Below, in pieces: positions 36,123-45,249 of a DNA stretch of 64,000 nucleotides. The DNA comes from Azorhizobium oxalatiphilum. Lineage in GTDB: Bacteria; Pseudomonadota; Alphaproteobacteria; Rhizobiales; Xanthobacteraceae. The notes beneath the pieces are model-generated. The model searched no databases and had not been told where the DNA came from. It worked only from the letters and a program-made list of their open reading frames with translations. The translations under genes were made by a program, and so were the position numbers. Location: contig NZ_BMCT01000003.1 of NCBI RefSeq assembly GCF_014635325.1, positions 434,001-498,000 of the forward strand. Direction: 5' to 3'. How positions within the stretch are numbered: the first letter of the stretch is position 1; the number at the start of each line of letters is the position of its first letter.

Positions 36123-36776
36123 TCAGAAGGCCGGCGCCTCGGCCGGGGTGCGGGCGCGACTTTCATAGGCTGCCTGCTGCGGGGCGTAGAGATCCCACAC
36201 CTTGCGCAGTTCGCCGATGGGATCCTCGTGCCAGTCCACCCTGAGATCCACCACCGGCCAGTCATAGACCTGCGCCACATGGAGGCCCGCCGCATGCTCG
36301 TCGCCCGTCTCCCCGCCCGCCGCGAGCCCGGCTTCCAGGCCGCGCATGAGGCGCTCGGCCAGAGGCTCGTCGGGGCAGCCGAGGAAGGCATCCAGCATGG
36401 CTTGCGGCACGCCTTCATCGGCGAGCAGGTTGCCGAGCGCGAGGCAGGACGGGCCGATGGCCTCCGCCGCCAGCGGCAGCGCCTGAGCTCCCGAATGCCA
36501 CGCCACCTGCCCGTAGCGATCGATGACGCTGGCCTGCCGATAGGCAGGGTCGGCTGTGCCGGGAAGGATGGCATCGAGCACCGCGCGGGCGCCGAGGCCC
36601 TGCCGCAGCAGCGCGAGGCCGGCTGGGCCGAGCGCGGGATCGGTGACATTCTGCGTGGTCACGAGGCCGAGCGGCCCCACCCAGGCGCAGCGGCTGGCAA
36701 CGCAGATGCTGGACGAGGTGATGGCGATGCCGAAAGCACCGGTTCTCGAACAGCGGGCCGCGATGGAATAGGTCAC
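36123..36776 (-). CDS. DUF1028-family Ntn-hydrolase-like protein
   Basis: A 217-residue protein of the DUF1028 family: VTYSIAARCSRTGAFGIAIT, VASRCAWVGPLGLVTTQNVT, then ...LLADEGVPQAMLDAFLG. DUF1028 proteins resemble Ntn hydrolases and often sit beside or are fused to RidA-like proteins. That supports a shared role with the RidA gene at 31.6 kb in hydrolysing an amide or imine in the same pathway (inference). Start GTG 36776 behind GAGGA. It is convergent with the importer operon and divergent from the HbpS-like gene. Confidence 0.82.
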   Translation of the reverse strand: MTYSIAARCSRTGAFGIAITSSSICVASRCAWVGPLGLVTTQNVTDPALGPAGLALLRQGLGARAVLDAILPGTADPAYRQASVIDRYGQVAWHSGAQALPLAAEAIGPSCLALGNLLADEGVPQAMLDAFLGCPDEPLAERLMRGLEAGLAAGGETGDEHAAGLHVAQVYDWPVVDLRVDWHEDPIGELRKVWDLYAPQQAAYESRARTPAEAPAF

Positions 36777-36929
36777 GTCTTGTCCTCGTATTCGGATTTT
36801 ACTGAGCGTATGATCTTTTATGGTTTCTGCGATTGCAAGTAAATTCATATTTAAAATCAAACATATGTATGTAATAATGCATGCGGTGTTTATCGTTCCG
36901 CGTGCATGTAGTGGCATGGAGATCAGATC
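36777..36929. promoter_or_regulatory. AT-rich divergent promoter region
   Basis: The 153-bp gap between the divergent DUF1028 and HbpS-like genes is markedly AT-rich (about 36836-36882) compared with the surroundings, with several TATG/CATA steps. It must contain both promoters. No single operator is certain. Confidence 0.4.
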
Positions 36930-37350
36930 ATGGCCTTCTTCACCCGATCCGCGCCGAAGTTGACCCATGCGGGTGCGCTGGTGGCGCTCAATGCGGCGGT
37001 GGCCAAGGCCGAGGCGCTCGGCGTGCCGCAGAACATCGCCATCGTGGATGAGAGCGGCAATCTGCTCGCCTTCCTGCGCATGGATGGCGCCAAGCTGCTG
37101 TCGCGGGAGACCGCGCTGTCCAAGGCCATCAGCGCCGCCTCGCACAGCCAGCCCACCTCCCGCCTGCAGCCGGAACTGGAAGTGAAGCTTGCCATCGCCA
37201 GCGGTGGCCGGCTCACCAATCTGGAAGGCGGCATGCCGATCCTGTTCGGCGGGCTGTGCGTGGGTGGCGTGGGTGTCGGGTCCGGCACGGGCGCGCAGGA
37301 CATGGAGGTGGCCCGCGCCGCCATCGACGCACTGGGGGCGGATCCGGTGT

Positions 37351-37352
<2 letters not shown>
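36930..37352 (+). CDS. HbpS/GlcG-family small protein
   Basis: A 140-residue heme-degrading/HbpS-like (GlcG) family protein: LTHAGALVALNAAVAKAEAL, IAIVDESGNLLAFLRMDGA, then ...EGGMPILFGGLCVGGVGVGS. These small cytosolic proteins occur in many catabolic operons with an unproven role. ATCAGATC-type leader with weak ribosome site. Its stop codon overlaps the first bases of a tRNA-Thr fragment, so the C-terminus may have been shaped by a recombination event. Confidence 0.8.
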
Positions 37353-37388
<36 letters not shown>

Positions 37389-37512
37389 TGGAGGCGCGCC
37401 GGTGCGGTCGGCCATGTCGCACTGCACCTAACAACGTCGTGATCACGAAAAAGCGACTGAAAGCGTGTCGCACCCCCTGACAAACGCAGGCATCCGTTCT
37501 TATATCCCGTGC

Positions 37513-37531
37513 GCATGCCGTTAGGGCATGC
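37513..37531. promoter_or_regulatory. Leader hairpin upstream of the Tim44-like gene
   Basis: GCATGCC-GTTAG-GGCATGC forms a 7-pair stem about 32 bases before the start codon, probably in the 5' UTR. It might affect translation or mRNA stability. No known riboswitch is recognised. Confidence 0.35.
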
Positions 37532-37562
37532 GGTGCGCGTTTCCGCGCGGAAGAGGGGAAAG

Positions 37563-38591
37563 ATGAGCGTTTTCAAGCGTCTGTCACGGATCGCCGCCAT
37601 CGTGGCACTGGGTGTCGCCATGACGTTGCCGGCAGTGGACTACGCTGACGCGCGCAAGGGCGGCAGCATGGGCAGCCGCGGTTCGCGCACCTATCAGGCG
37701 CCGGCCGCCACCCCCACCTCGCCCACCGCCTCCCAGCCGATCCAGCGGTCGGCCACACCTTATAACCAGACGGCGCCGTCCGCCGCTGCCGCGCAGGGCG
37801 CGCGCTCCGGCATGTTCGGCTCCGGCTTCGGCGGCGCGCTCATGCGCGGTCTGCTGATCGGTGGCCTCGTAGGCATGCTGTTCGGCGGCGGCCTCGGCGG
37901 CTTGTCGGGCATGCTCGGCCTGCTGCTGCAGGTGGCCCTCATCGGCGGCGCCATCTATCTGGCCATGCGCTTCTTCGCCAGCCGGCGTCAGCAGCCGGCG
38001 GGTGCGGGTGCTGGCTTCGGCGGCAACCCCATGAACCGCAACGGTATGGGTGGCAATCCCATGGGCGGCAATCCCATGGGTGGCAACACCTATGCCCGTG
38101 ACGCCCAGAGCGGCGGCAGCGCCCTCGGCGGCGGCATGGCCGGCCTCGGCGGTGCGCAGAGCGCCCCGCAGCAGCCGGCAGAGCGCAAGGACGATATCGG
38201 CATCAAGCCGGCCGATTTCGAGGCCTTCGAGCGCACTCTGTCCGAGGTGCAGGCTGCCTATAGCCGTGAGGACCGCAACCGCCTCGGCGAACTGGTGACG
38301 CCCGAGATGCTCGGCTACTTCGAGCAGGAGTTCCGCGACAATGCGGAGCGTGGCGTGCGCAACCAGGTCAACGACGTGAAGCTGCTGCAGGGCGACCTCG
38401 CGGAAGCCTGGCGCGAAGGCCAGTTCGAATATGCCACGGTGGCGATCCGCTACCAGGCCCGCGACACCATGCGCGACCGCCAGACCGGCGCGCTGGCTGA
38501 CGGCTCCACGGACGAACTCGGCGAAAGCACCGAGGTGTGGACCTTCATCCGCCTGCGCGGCCAGCCGTGGAAGCTCTCCGCGATCCAGTGA
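37563..38591 (+). CDS. Tim44-domain membrane protein
   Basis: A 342-residue protein: signal/anchor segment (AAIVALGVAMTLPAVDYADA), a low-complexity Ser/Pro/Thr region, a Gly-rich hydrophobic stretch around 100-145 (LLIGGLVGMLFGGGLGGLSG and LLLQVALIGGAIYLAMRFFA), a NPMGG repeat tract around 160-180, and a C-terminal Tim44-like domain (FEAFERTLSEVQAAYSREDR, then RGQPWKLSAIQ). Such proteins are common in alphaproteobacteria and probably act in the envelope. AGAGGGGAAAG precedes the ATG. Confidence 0.85.
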   Translation: MSVFKRLSRIAAIVALGVAMTLPAVDYADARKGGSMGSRGSRTYQAPAATPTSPTASQPIQRSATPYNQTAPSAAAAQGARSGMFGSGFGGALMRGLLIGGLVGMLFGGGLGGLSGMLGLLLQVALIGGAIYLAMRFFASRRQQPAGAGAGFGGNPMNRNGMGGNPMGGNPMGGNTYARDAQSGGSALGGGMAGLGGAQSAPQQPAERKDDIGIKPADFEAFERTLSEVQAAYSREDRNRLGELVTPEMLGYFEQEFRDNAERGVRNQVNDVKLLQGDLAEAWREGQFEYATVAIRYQARDTMRDRQTGALADGSTDELGESTEVWTFIRLRGQPWKLSAIQ

Positions 38592-38614
38592 TCGCGCCCA
38601 AGTAAGACCCTTAC

Positions 38615-38639
38615 GCCGCCCGTGCCCAGCACGGGCGGC
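38615..38639 (+). terminator. Terminator-like hairpin after the Tim44-like gene
   Basis: GCCGCCCGTGC-CCA-GCACGGGCGGC is a perfect 11-pair stem, 23 bases past the stop. The following TTCGG is only weakly T-rich. Confidence 0.7.
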
Positions 38640-38835
38640 TTCGGTGCGCCGGAGCGCCGTTCGAGCCGCAATCGCGGCGTTTTCCCCGACATCGCTGGCT
38701 TGTTGCAACAGACGCGTGCCCGTTAGGGTGTGCGACTGAACGGCAATCTGTGCGTGTGTCTCCGCTTGCGTGCGCTCCGCACGTATCCCCCTCTCGGGAC
38801 GCTCCCGCCCGTTGCGTCCCCGACATGAGAGACCG

Positions 38836-39594
38836 ATGGACTATCTGGTTCAACTGGCCTCCGATCCCGCCGTGTGGATCGCCCTCATCACCCTGATTGC
38901 CATGGAAGTGGTCCTTGGCATCGACAACCTCATCTTCATCTCCATCCTCACCAACAAGCTGCCCGAGCATCAGCGCTCGCGCGGCCGCCGCATCGGTATC
39001 GGCCTCGCGCTGATCCTGCGCCTCGGCCTGCTGTCCACGGTGGCGATCATCGTTCAGCTCACCGAGCCGGTGTTTTCCGCCTTCGGCCACCCGTTCTCGT
39101 GGCGCGACATGATCCTGATCGCCGGCGGCCTCTTCCTGGTCTGGAAGGCGACGAAGGAGATCCATCACAGCGTGGACACCACGCATTCGGATGATGATCT
39201 GCTGGACAAGGGCGCCACCACGGTGGGCCTGACCTTCTCGTCGGCCATCGTGCAGATCCTGCTGCTGGACCTCGTGTTCTCCATCGACAGCATCATCACC
39301 GCCGTGGGCATGACCGAGCACATCCCGATCATGGTGATCGCCGTCATCGTGGCCGTGCTCACCATGCTGCTGGCCGCCGATCCGCTGGCGAAGTTCATCG
39401 AGGCCAACCCGACCGTGGTCATGCTGGCGCTGGGCTTCCTCATCATGATCGGCATGGTGCTGATCGCGGAAGGCTTCGGGGCGCATGTGCCCAAGGGCTA
39501 TGTCTATGCCGCCATGGCCTTCTCGGCGGCGGTGGAGGGTCTCAACATGATGACCCGCCGCGCCCAGAAGAAGAAGGGCAGCGCCGGACACTGA
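38836..39594 (+). CDS. TerC-family integral membrane protein
   Basis: A 252-residue, seven-helix membrane protein with TerC hallmarks: [20 protein letters not shown] (acidic residue and IDN motif), [20 protein letters not shown], and [20 protein letters not shown]. TerC-family proteins are linked to tellurite resistance, Mn export during protein secretion and membrane-stress responses. No yybP-ykoY leader was recognised here, unlike the mntP gene at 45.25 kb. Confidence 0.88.
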   Translation: MDYLVQLASDPAVWIALITLIAMEVVLGIDNLIFISILTNKLPEHQRSRGRRIGIGLALILRLGLLSTVAIIVQLTEPVFSAFGHPFSWRDMILIAGGLFLVWKATKEIHHSVDTTHSDDDLLDKGATTVGLTFSSAIVQILLLDLVFSIDSIITAVGMTEHIPIMVIAVIVAVLTMLLAADPLAKFIEANPTVVMLALGFLIMIGMVLIAEGFGAHVPKGYVYAAMAFSAAVEGLNMMTRRAQKKKGSAGH

Positions 39595-39622
39595 CGGTCC
39601 GGCCTCCCGCAGGCTTGAAGGA

Positions 39623-39656
39623 ACGGGGCGGCACCATGTGCCGCCCCGTTTCGTTT
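39623..39656 (+). terminator. Rho-independent terminator after terC-like gene
   Basis: ACGGGGCGGCAC-CAT-GTGCCGCCCCGT is a perfect 12-pair stem followed by TTCGTTT, 28 bases past the stop codon. Confidence 0.85.
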
Positions 39657-39727
39657 ATCCCAAGGTCGCCGCAATGGCCGGGCAAGGTCGGGCGACAGGC
39701 TTGGGGGGCCTGGAGTGTTGCGCCACC

Positions 39728-40815
39728 ATGGTCCGCATCATCGCGTTGTTCGGTCTGCTTGCCACGTTCGTGGGCGCCCTGCCGTGGGTGGTGCCTGCGG
39801 CCAAGACAGGCGTGCGGCTGGTGACGGCGCGCGATAATCCCCCGCACTCGCCGATCTGGCGTTGGACCAGCTCGACCCTGTCGTCGTGCAACGGGAGACC
39901 GAGGCCGCGCTGGCAGCGAAGGATGCGGATCTCGCCGCCTCCTGGCTGGCCGTGGCTGAAGCCCGGCGCATCCTCTTGCCGGACGACCTCACCACGCGTG
40001 TCCGCGCGGCGGAAGCCGCCGCCCATTCCACCTACGCCCAGATGCGCAGCTTCGGCGCCGGCTTCCTGACCGGCCAGCCGGAAGACCTGCCGGGCTTTGC
40101 CGGGGCGGCGCTGGGCGACTTCATGGTGTGGGGCGACATCCGCGATGCCTCCCGCGAGGGCTGGAATCTGGCCCGGGGCGAGGAGGCGGACGAACTCATC
40201 CTTGGCCTGTCCACGGTCGGCCTCGCGCTCACTGCCGGCACCTATGCCACGGTGGGCGGCGGGGCGCCGGTGAAGGCAGGCGTCTCGCTGGTGAAGGCAG
40301 CACGGCGTGGCGGCCGTCTGTCCGCTGCCATGGGCGCGACGCTCACCCGCGCCGTGCGCGAGAGCGTGGACTTCGCCGCCTTGCGCCGCGTACCGGATCG
40401 GATCGCCGCTCTGGATGGTGCCGCTCTGAAAAGCGTGGTGCGCACCGACAAGGTGCGCGATCTCGGCCGGCTGCTGGCCGACGCCGGCACCATCGAGGCC
40501 AAGGCCGGTACCAAGGCCACCATGGAGGGCCTGCGCATTGCCGACGGTTCGGCAGACATGGGGCGCATGGCCCGTCTTGCCGAGGCCAAGGGGCCGCAGA
40601 CGCTGGCGCTGCTGAAGAGCTTCGGGCGGGGCGCCTTCGCCATAACGGGAGCATTCCTCTCCCTCATCTGGTGGGGCATGGGGGCGACACTCTGGCTGCT
40701 GGGCGCCATCTGGACCTTCAACGCGCTGGTGGTGGCGCTTCTGCGGCCCTTGTGGCGGCGCAAGCGTCGGCGGCGGGTGGCGGTGGGGCGGCTCACCGCA
40801 GTCCACAGCGGCTGA
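39728..40815 (+). pseudogene. Membrane-protein gene with one-base frameshift at a C-run
   Basis: ATG 39728 opens a signal/membrane segment (MVRIIALFGLLATFVGALPW), continuing to VRLVTARDNP. At the run of five C (39839-39843) the frame breaks. The frame one base over is open from 39838 and continues PALADLALDQLDPVVVQRET through 320 more residues, ending with a hydrophobic hairpin (IWWGMGATLWLLGAIWTFNA) and a basic tail. A sixth C would restore one 362-residue protein. Family unknown; two or three membrane segments and an alanine-rich middle (GLSTVGLALTAGTYATVGG). A true mutation, slippage-based phase variation and sequencing error cannot be told apart here. Confidence 0.6.
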
Positions 40816-40901
40816 GGGTATCTTCAGGCACCCGCTTCCCTCGCGCGGTCTCCGGCACTAGGTTCGCCGCTCATTCGCGCCGCCCGCCGAGGATTTCCCT
40901 T

Positions 40902-41654
40902 ATGCCCACCTTCATCTCCGATGGTCTGGAGCTTGCCTATCTGGACGAGGGGCAGGGCGCGCCTGTCCTGCTCATCCACGGCTTTGCCTCCACCAAGGAG
41001 ATCAACTGGGTCTATCCCGGCTGGTTCAAGACCCTGACGGACGCCGGGCGGCGGGTGATCGCCTTCGATCATCGCGGCCACGGTGCCTCGGCCAAGCTTT
41101 ATGACCCGGCCGAGTATCACACCAGGCTGATGGCCGAGGACGCGTTCACCCTGCTCCAGACGCTGGGCATCCCGCAGGCGGATGTGATCGGCTATTCCAT
41201 GGGCGCGCGGGTCACGTCCCAGCTGGCGCTCAGTCATCCGGACGTGGTGCGCAAGGCCGTGCTGGGTGGGCTCGGCATCCATCTGGTGGATGGCGTCGGT
41301 CTGCCGCAGAGCATCGCCGATGCACTGGAAGCGCCGTCGCTGGAGGATGTGACCGACCCCATGGGCCGCATGTTCCGTGACTTCGCCGACAAGAACGGGG
41401 CGGATCGCAAGGCGCTGGCCGCCTGCATCCGCGGTTCGCGCCAGAGCCTTGCGCGCGAAGATGTCGCGACCATCCGGCAGCCGGTGCTGGTGGCCGTGGG
41501 CACGCGCGACCTCATTGCGGGCGATGCCCATGCGCTGGCGGCCCTGCTGCCGAACGGGCGCGCGCTGGACATTCCCAACCGCGACCACAACCCGGCGGTA
41601 GGCGACAAGGTGTTCAAGCAGGGCGTGCTCGATTTCTTCGCCGAGGGGGCATGA
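40902..41654 (+). CDS. Alpha/beta hydrolase
   Basis: A 250-residue alpha/beta-hydrolase-fold enzyme: oxyanion-hole HG in VLLIHGFASTKEINW, IAFDHRGHGASAKL, nucleophile elbow GYSMGARV with catalytic Ser, acid in VAVGTRDLIAG, and catalytic His in PNRDHNPAVG. All three catalytic residues are present. Substrate unknown. Its stop region slightly overlaps possible early starts of cysE, but the preferred cysE start lies 80 bp further. Confidence 0.87.
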   Translation: MPTFISDGLELAYLDEGQGAPVLLIHGFASTKEINWVYPGWFKTLTDAGRRVIAFDHRGHGASAKLYDPAEYHTRLMAEDAFTLLQTLGIPQADVIGYSMGARVTSQLALSHPDVVRKAVLGGLGIHLVDGVGLPQSIADALEAPSLEDVTDPMGRMFRDFADKNGADRKALAACIRGSRQSLAREDVATIRQPVLVAVGTRDLIAGDAHALAALLPNGRALDIPNRDHNPAVGDKVFKQGVLDFFAEGA

Positions 41655-41734
41655 GCGCAGGGCATGAGCCGTGGCCTGACCTCCGGAGCCGCAGTGTGTT
41701 AGAACAAGGGCGAACGACGTTCTGGGAGGCAGCG

Positions 41735-42586
41735 ATGCTGCAGCACAACCTTCAGGCGAAGCCTGCGAATGACAGGCGGCCCGAGCTGGTGGATCCGGTG
41801 TGGGCGCGCCTGCGCAAGGAAGCGGAAGAAGCCGCCGCGCGCGAGCCCATGCTCGCGGGCTTCTTCAAGGGCGCCATCCTCGGCCAACTGAGCCTCGAGG
41901 CGGTGATCGCCGAGCGCATTGCTGCGCGGCTCGACCATCCCGATTTGCCGGCAGGCGTGATCCGCGCTGCCTATCACGAGGCGGTGGAGGCCGACCCCCG
42001 GATCGCCGAGGCCCTGCGCGCCGACATCATGGCCGTGGTGGACCGCGATCCCGCGACCACGCGCACCATGGAGCCGGTGCTCTATTTCAAGGGTTTCCAT
42101 GCCCTTCAGTCGCATCGGCTCTCGCACTGGCTGTGGGAGAACGGCCAGCGTGACGCTGCGCTCTATCTCCAGAGCCGCGTGTCCTCCGTGCTGACCGTGG
42201 ATATCCATCCCGCCGTACCCATGGGGCGCGGCATCTTCCTCGACCACGCCACCGGCCTCGTGGTCGGCGCTACCGCCGTGATCGAGGATGACGTCTCCAT
42301 CCTTCAGGGCGTCACCCTCGGCGGCACCGGCAAGGAGCGGGGCGACCGCCATCCCAAGATCCGGCGCGGCGTGCTGATCGGCGCCGGTGCCAAGGTTCTG
42401 GGCAATATCGAAGTGGGCCATTGCGCGCGTATCGCCGCCGGCTCCGTCGTTCTGCATCCGGTGCCGCCGGCCACAACGGTTGCGGGCGTGCCAGCCAAGG
42501 TGGTGGGCACCGCCGGCTGTGCCGAGCCCAGCCGGGCCATGGACCAGATGTTCGACAGCACCATTTTCGCCGGCGCGGATATCTGA
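41735..42586 (+). CDS. cysE: Serine O-acetyltransferase
   Basis: A 283-residue enzyme making O-acetylserine for cysteine synthesis. The N-terminal helical domain (VWARLRKEAEEAAAREPMLA) is followed by the left-handed beta-helix hexapeptide repeats (VDIHPAVPMGRGIFLDHATG, VVGATAVIEDDVSILQGVTL, GGTGKERGDRHPKI) with the catalytic Asp/His pair and C-terminal tail. TGGGAGG precedes the ATG at 41735; an earlier in-frame ATG at 41651 would add residues unlike the family. Confidence 0.93.
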   Translation: MLQHNLQAKPANDRRPELVDPVWARLRKEAEEAAAREPMLAGFFKGAILGQLSLEAVIAERIAARLDHPDLPAGVIRAAYHEAVEADPRIAEALRADIMAVVDRDPATTRTMEPVLYFKGFHALQSHRLSHWLWENGQRDAALYLQSRVSSVLTVDIHPAVPMGRGIFLDHATGLVVGATAVIEDDVSILQGVTLGGTGKERGDRHPKIRRGVLIGAGAKVLGNIEVGHCARIAAGSVVLHPVPPATTVAGVPAKVVGTAGCAEPSRAMDQMFDSTIFAGADI

Positions 42587-42675
42587 TCTCCCGCCACACC
42601 CCTGAACCGACCGCTGCGCGCGGACGTTACTTGCGGCTGCCCGCGCGGCGCGCCGTGCCATCTGGAGGATGACCA

Positions 42676-42885
42676 TTGGAAAAAACCGAGCTCGAACGCG
42701 TCCAGCGCTATCTCCGCACGCTGTTCGGCAACCCGCAGATCAAAGTGACCGGTCGCCCGAAGAAGAAGGATTCCGCTGAGGTGTATCTCGGCGACGAGTT
42801 CATCGGCGTCCTGTTCAAGGACGAGGAAGACGACGAGCTCTCCTACAACTTCCAGATGGCCATTCTGGACACCGATCTGGACTGA
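42676..42885 (+). CDS. DUF3126-family small protein
   Basis: A 69-residue protein: LERVQRYLRTLFGNPQIKVT, then KKKDSAEVYLGDEFIGVLFK and DEEDDELSYNFQMAIL. This is the DUF3126 family, common in Hyphomicrobiales and often located right after cysE as here. The start codon is TTG with GGAGGA upstream. Function unknown. Confidence 0.85.
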   Translation: MEKTELERVQRYLRTLFGNPQIKVTGRPKKKDSAEVYLGDEFIGVLFKDEEDDELSYNFQMAILDTDLD

Positions 42886-42893
42886 GCAATGTG

Positions 42894-42918
42894 CGGCCCC
42901 GCCAATCCGGTGGGGCCG
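42894..42918 (+). terminator. Rho-independent terminator after DUF3126 gene
   Basis: CGGCCCCGCC-AATCC-GGTGGGGCCG makes a 10-pair stem with one G-T pair, followed by TTTGCGTT, nine bases past the stop. Confidence 0.8.
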
Positions 42919-43041
42919 TTTGCGTTCTGGGGCACCTCCGGGGCGCCATGAGGCCCGGCCTGTTGGCTGAATGGGCCTTCCCTCCGCCGGGACGAGGGGA
43001 TACATGGGTGTGGCATACATTATCCACCCGAGGCTTGTGCC

Positions 43042-43818
43042 GTGTCCGTCCTCGAAATCGCCGGCGAGCGCTTCCACTTCCGCATTGATGGCCCCGACAG
43101 CGCACCGCCGCTGGTGCTCGGCCATTCGCTCGGCACCACGCTGGAGCTGTTCGACCGGGTGGTGCCCGCGCTCTCGCAGCGCTTCCGCGTCATCCGCTTC
43201 GATTTCCGGGGCCATGGCGGCTCCACCGCCCCCGATGCCGTGCACGGCATGGGCGATCTCGGCCGCGACCTCATCAATCTTCTGGACGGGCTGAAGCTCG
43301 GCGCCGTGGACTTCTGCGGCCTGTCGCTGGGCGGCATGGTGGGGCAGTGGATGGCGATCCATGCCCCGCGCCGCCTGAAGCGCCTCGTGCTCTCCAACAC
43401 CACCGCCTATGCCGGCCCGCCGCGCATCTGGGAGGCGCGCATCAAGGCCGTGCGCCGCACCGGCACCGAGCCGGTGGCCGATGCGGTGATCGAGAGCTGG
43501 TTCTCCGCCGACGTGCGCGCCCGCATGCCGGACGAGGTGGCGAAGATCCGCGCGCAGATCGTGGCGACCCCTGCGGTTGGCTATGCCGCTACGAGCTGCG
43601 CCATGCGGGATATGGATTTCCGGGCCGACCTTGCCCGCATCACCACGCCGACGCTGGTGATCGTCTCCGACGACGACCGCTCCACCCCGCCGGTCTGGGG
43701 CGAGGCGGTGGCGGCGGGCATTCCCGGGGCAAAGCTGGTGCGCCTGCCCGGCGGCCATCTCTCGGTGGTGGAGCAGCCGGAGACGTTTTCCGCAGCGGTG
43801 CTCGATTTCCTGCGCTGA
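43042..43818 (+). CDS. pcaD: 3-oxoadipate enol-lactonase
   Basis: A 258-residue alpha/beta hydrolase with the PcaD pattern: PPLVLGHSLGTTLELFDRVV, IRFDFRGHGGSTAPD, nucleophile elbow FCGLSLGGMVGQWMAIHAP, acid in IVSDDDRSTPP and His in PGGHLSVVEQPE. PcaD hydrolyses 3-oxoadipate enol-lactone in the beta-ketoadipate pathway. No other pca gene is adjacent, so it could be an orphan or act on a related lactone. Start GTG 43042. Confidence 0.82.
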   Translation: MSVLEIAGERFHFRIDGPDSAPPLVLGHSLGTTLELFDRVVPALSQRFRVIRFDFRGHGGSTAPDAVHGMGDLGRDLINLLDGLKLGAVDFCGLSLGGMVGQWMAIHAPRRLKRLVLSNTTAYAGPPRIWEARIKAVRRTGTEPVADAVIESWFSADVRARMPDEVAKIRAQIVATPAVGYAATSCAMRDMDFRADLARITTPTLVIVSDDDRSTPPVWGEAVAAGIPGAKLVRLPGGHLSVVEQPETFSAAVLDFLR

Positions 43819-43897
43819 TCCCGTCACGCACCTGCCATCGGACCACGCTACCTCGATTTCCGGTATCCTTGCCGACGGCAAGCGGGAGAGCGGCGAC

Positions 43898-44956
43898 ATG
43901 AGCGGCGAGCGGGGAAGTTCGGACGGCACGCACGGACATGCAGGCCATGATCACGCCGTGAACGCGGATGGTCACGCTGGACACGACCATTCCGGGCATG
44001 TTCCTGCGGGTGATGGTCACGGACATGACCACGAACATGGCCACGGACATGACCATGGCGGCCATGCGGGCCACAGCCACGCCATGCCGGCCTCGCTCCG
44101 GGCCTTCGCCATCGGCGCCTCGGTGAACTTCGCCTTCGTGGTGGTGGAGGCGGCCTTCGGCTGGTTCTCCGGCTCGCTCGCCCTGATGGCGGATGCCGGC
44201 CACAATCTCTCCGACGTGCTCGGTCTGCTGCTGGCGGGTGCCGCCGCCTGGCTCGCCCGGCGCACGCCGACGGCACGACGCACCTTCGGCTATGGCCGCA
44301 CCTCCATCCTTGCCGCGCTGGCCAATGCCATCATCCTGCTGGTGGGCACCGGCGGCATCGTGGTGGAAGCCATCTCGCGCTTCGATGATCCCGCGCCGGT
44401 GCAGACCGGCGTGGTGATGGTGGTGGCGCTGATCGGCATCGGCGTGAACTTCGGCACTGCCCTGCTGTTCATGGCCGGCCGCAAGGAAGACCTGAACGTG
44501 CGCGGTGCCTTCGTGCATCTCATCGCCGATGCCGCCATCTCGCTGGGCGTGGTGATCGCGGCCGGCGTGATCGCGCTCACCGGCTGGCTGTGGCTGGACC
44601 CGGCGGTGAGTTTGCTGATCTCGGTCGCCATCGTCGTCGGCACCTGGGGCCTGTTCCGCGACAGCGTGGATCTCGTGCTCGATGCCGTGCCGCGCAACGT
44701 GGACCGCGACAAGGTGGAGGCCTATCTGGCCGGTCTCGACGGCGTGAGCGGCGTGCATGACCTGCACATCTGGGGCCTTTCCACCACCGAGGTGGCGCTC
44801 ACCGTGCATCTGGTGCGGCCGGGGCAGGGGCTGGATGATGCCTTCCTGAATGCCACCTGCCTCGCCCTGAAGGAGCGGTTCGGCATCGGCCATGCGGCCA
44901 TCCAGATCGAGGCCGGCACCATGCCCTGCGTGCTGGCACCGGCTGATGTGGTGTGA
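43898..44956 (+). CDS. Cation diffusion facilitator (Zn/Co/Cd exporter, CzcD-like)
   Basis: A 352-residue CDF exporter. The first about 60 residues are a His/Asp/Gly-rich metal-binding tail (many HAGHDH-type clusters). Six helices follow, with the HxxxD metal sites in LALMADAGHNLSDVLGLLLA and LIADAAISLGVVIAAGVIAL, and then a C-terminal cytoplasmic ferredoxin-like domain (VSGVHDLHIWGLSTTEVALT). It should export divalent metal in exchange for protons. Confidence 0.92.
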   Translation: MSGERGSSDGTHGHAGHDHAVNADGHAGHDHSGHVPAGDGHGHDHEHGHGHDHGGHAGHSHAMPASLRAFAIGASVNFAFVVVEAAFGWFSGSLALMADAGHNLSDVLGLLLAGAAAWLARRTPTARRTFGYGRTSILAALANAIILLVGTGGIVVEAISRFDDPAPVQTGVVMVVALIGIGVNFGTALLFMAGRKEDLNVRGAFVHLIADAAISLGVVIAAGVIALTGWLWLDPAVSLLISVAIVVGTWGLFRDSVDLVLDAVPRNVDRDKVEAYLAGLDGVSGVHDLHIWGLSTTEVALTVHLVRPGQGLDDAFLNATCLALKERFGIGHAAIQIEAGTMPCVLAPADVV

Positions 44957-45072
44957 ACAGGTGACGGCTGACGACAGGGGTTGTCCACACTAGTTGCTAA
45001 TGATTGTCATACTCATTCAAGTCATTGATATGATTTGACATTCGTTCTAGGCGCCTGTACCCGAAGCGCATC

Positions 45073-45230
45073 GGGGAGTAGCCACCGCGCAAGCGGGACC
45101 GTGTCAACAGGCTCGCGCTCAGGCTGGTTATCCGGCTCGCGCGTGGCGCGGTCAGCCGGACAGGATCCGGCCCGGCAAGACCGTGGTGGCAGGCGATCCG
45201 TGCGGACGGGCGTCGTGCGCCCGGTGTCCT
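45073..45230 (+). ncRNA. yybP-ykoY-type manganese riboswitch upstream of mntP
   Basis: The leader contains the conserved loop GGGGAGTAGCC (45073-45083), a following short hairpin (CCGCGCAAGCGG), TCAACAGGCTCG, and the partner loop CCGGCAAGACC near 45172-45182, which together are the L1/L3 Mn-binding elements of the yybP-ykoY family. A stable hairpin (GGACGGGCG-TCGTG-CGCCCGGTGTCC, about 45204-45231) sits 18 bases from the start codon and may be the expression platform. Upstream, AATGA...TCATT around 45000-45017 may be a Fur/Mur-type operator. Exact boundaries are approximate. Confidence 0.8.
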
Positions 45231-45249
45231 CTCCGTTCGGATTTCAGTC

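Noticed and set aside
38700-38835. Possible Mn riboswitch in front of the TerC-family gene
   Set aside because: No GGGGAGTAGC loop or partner loop could be found, unlike the mntP leader.
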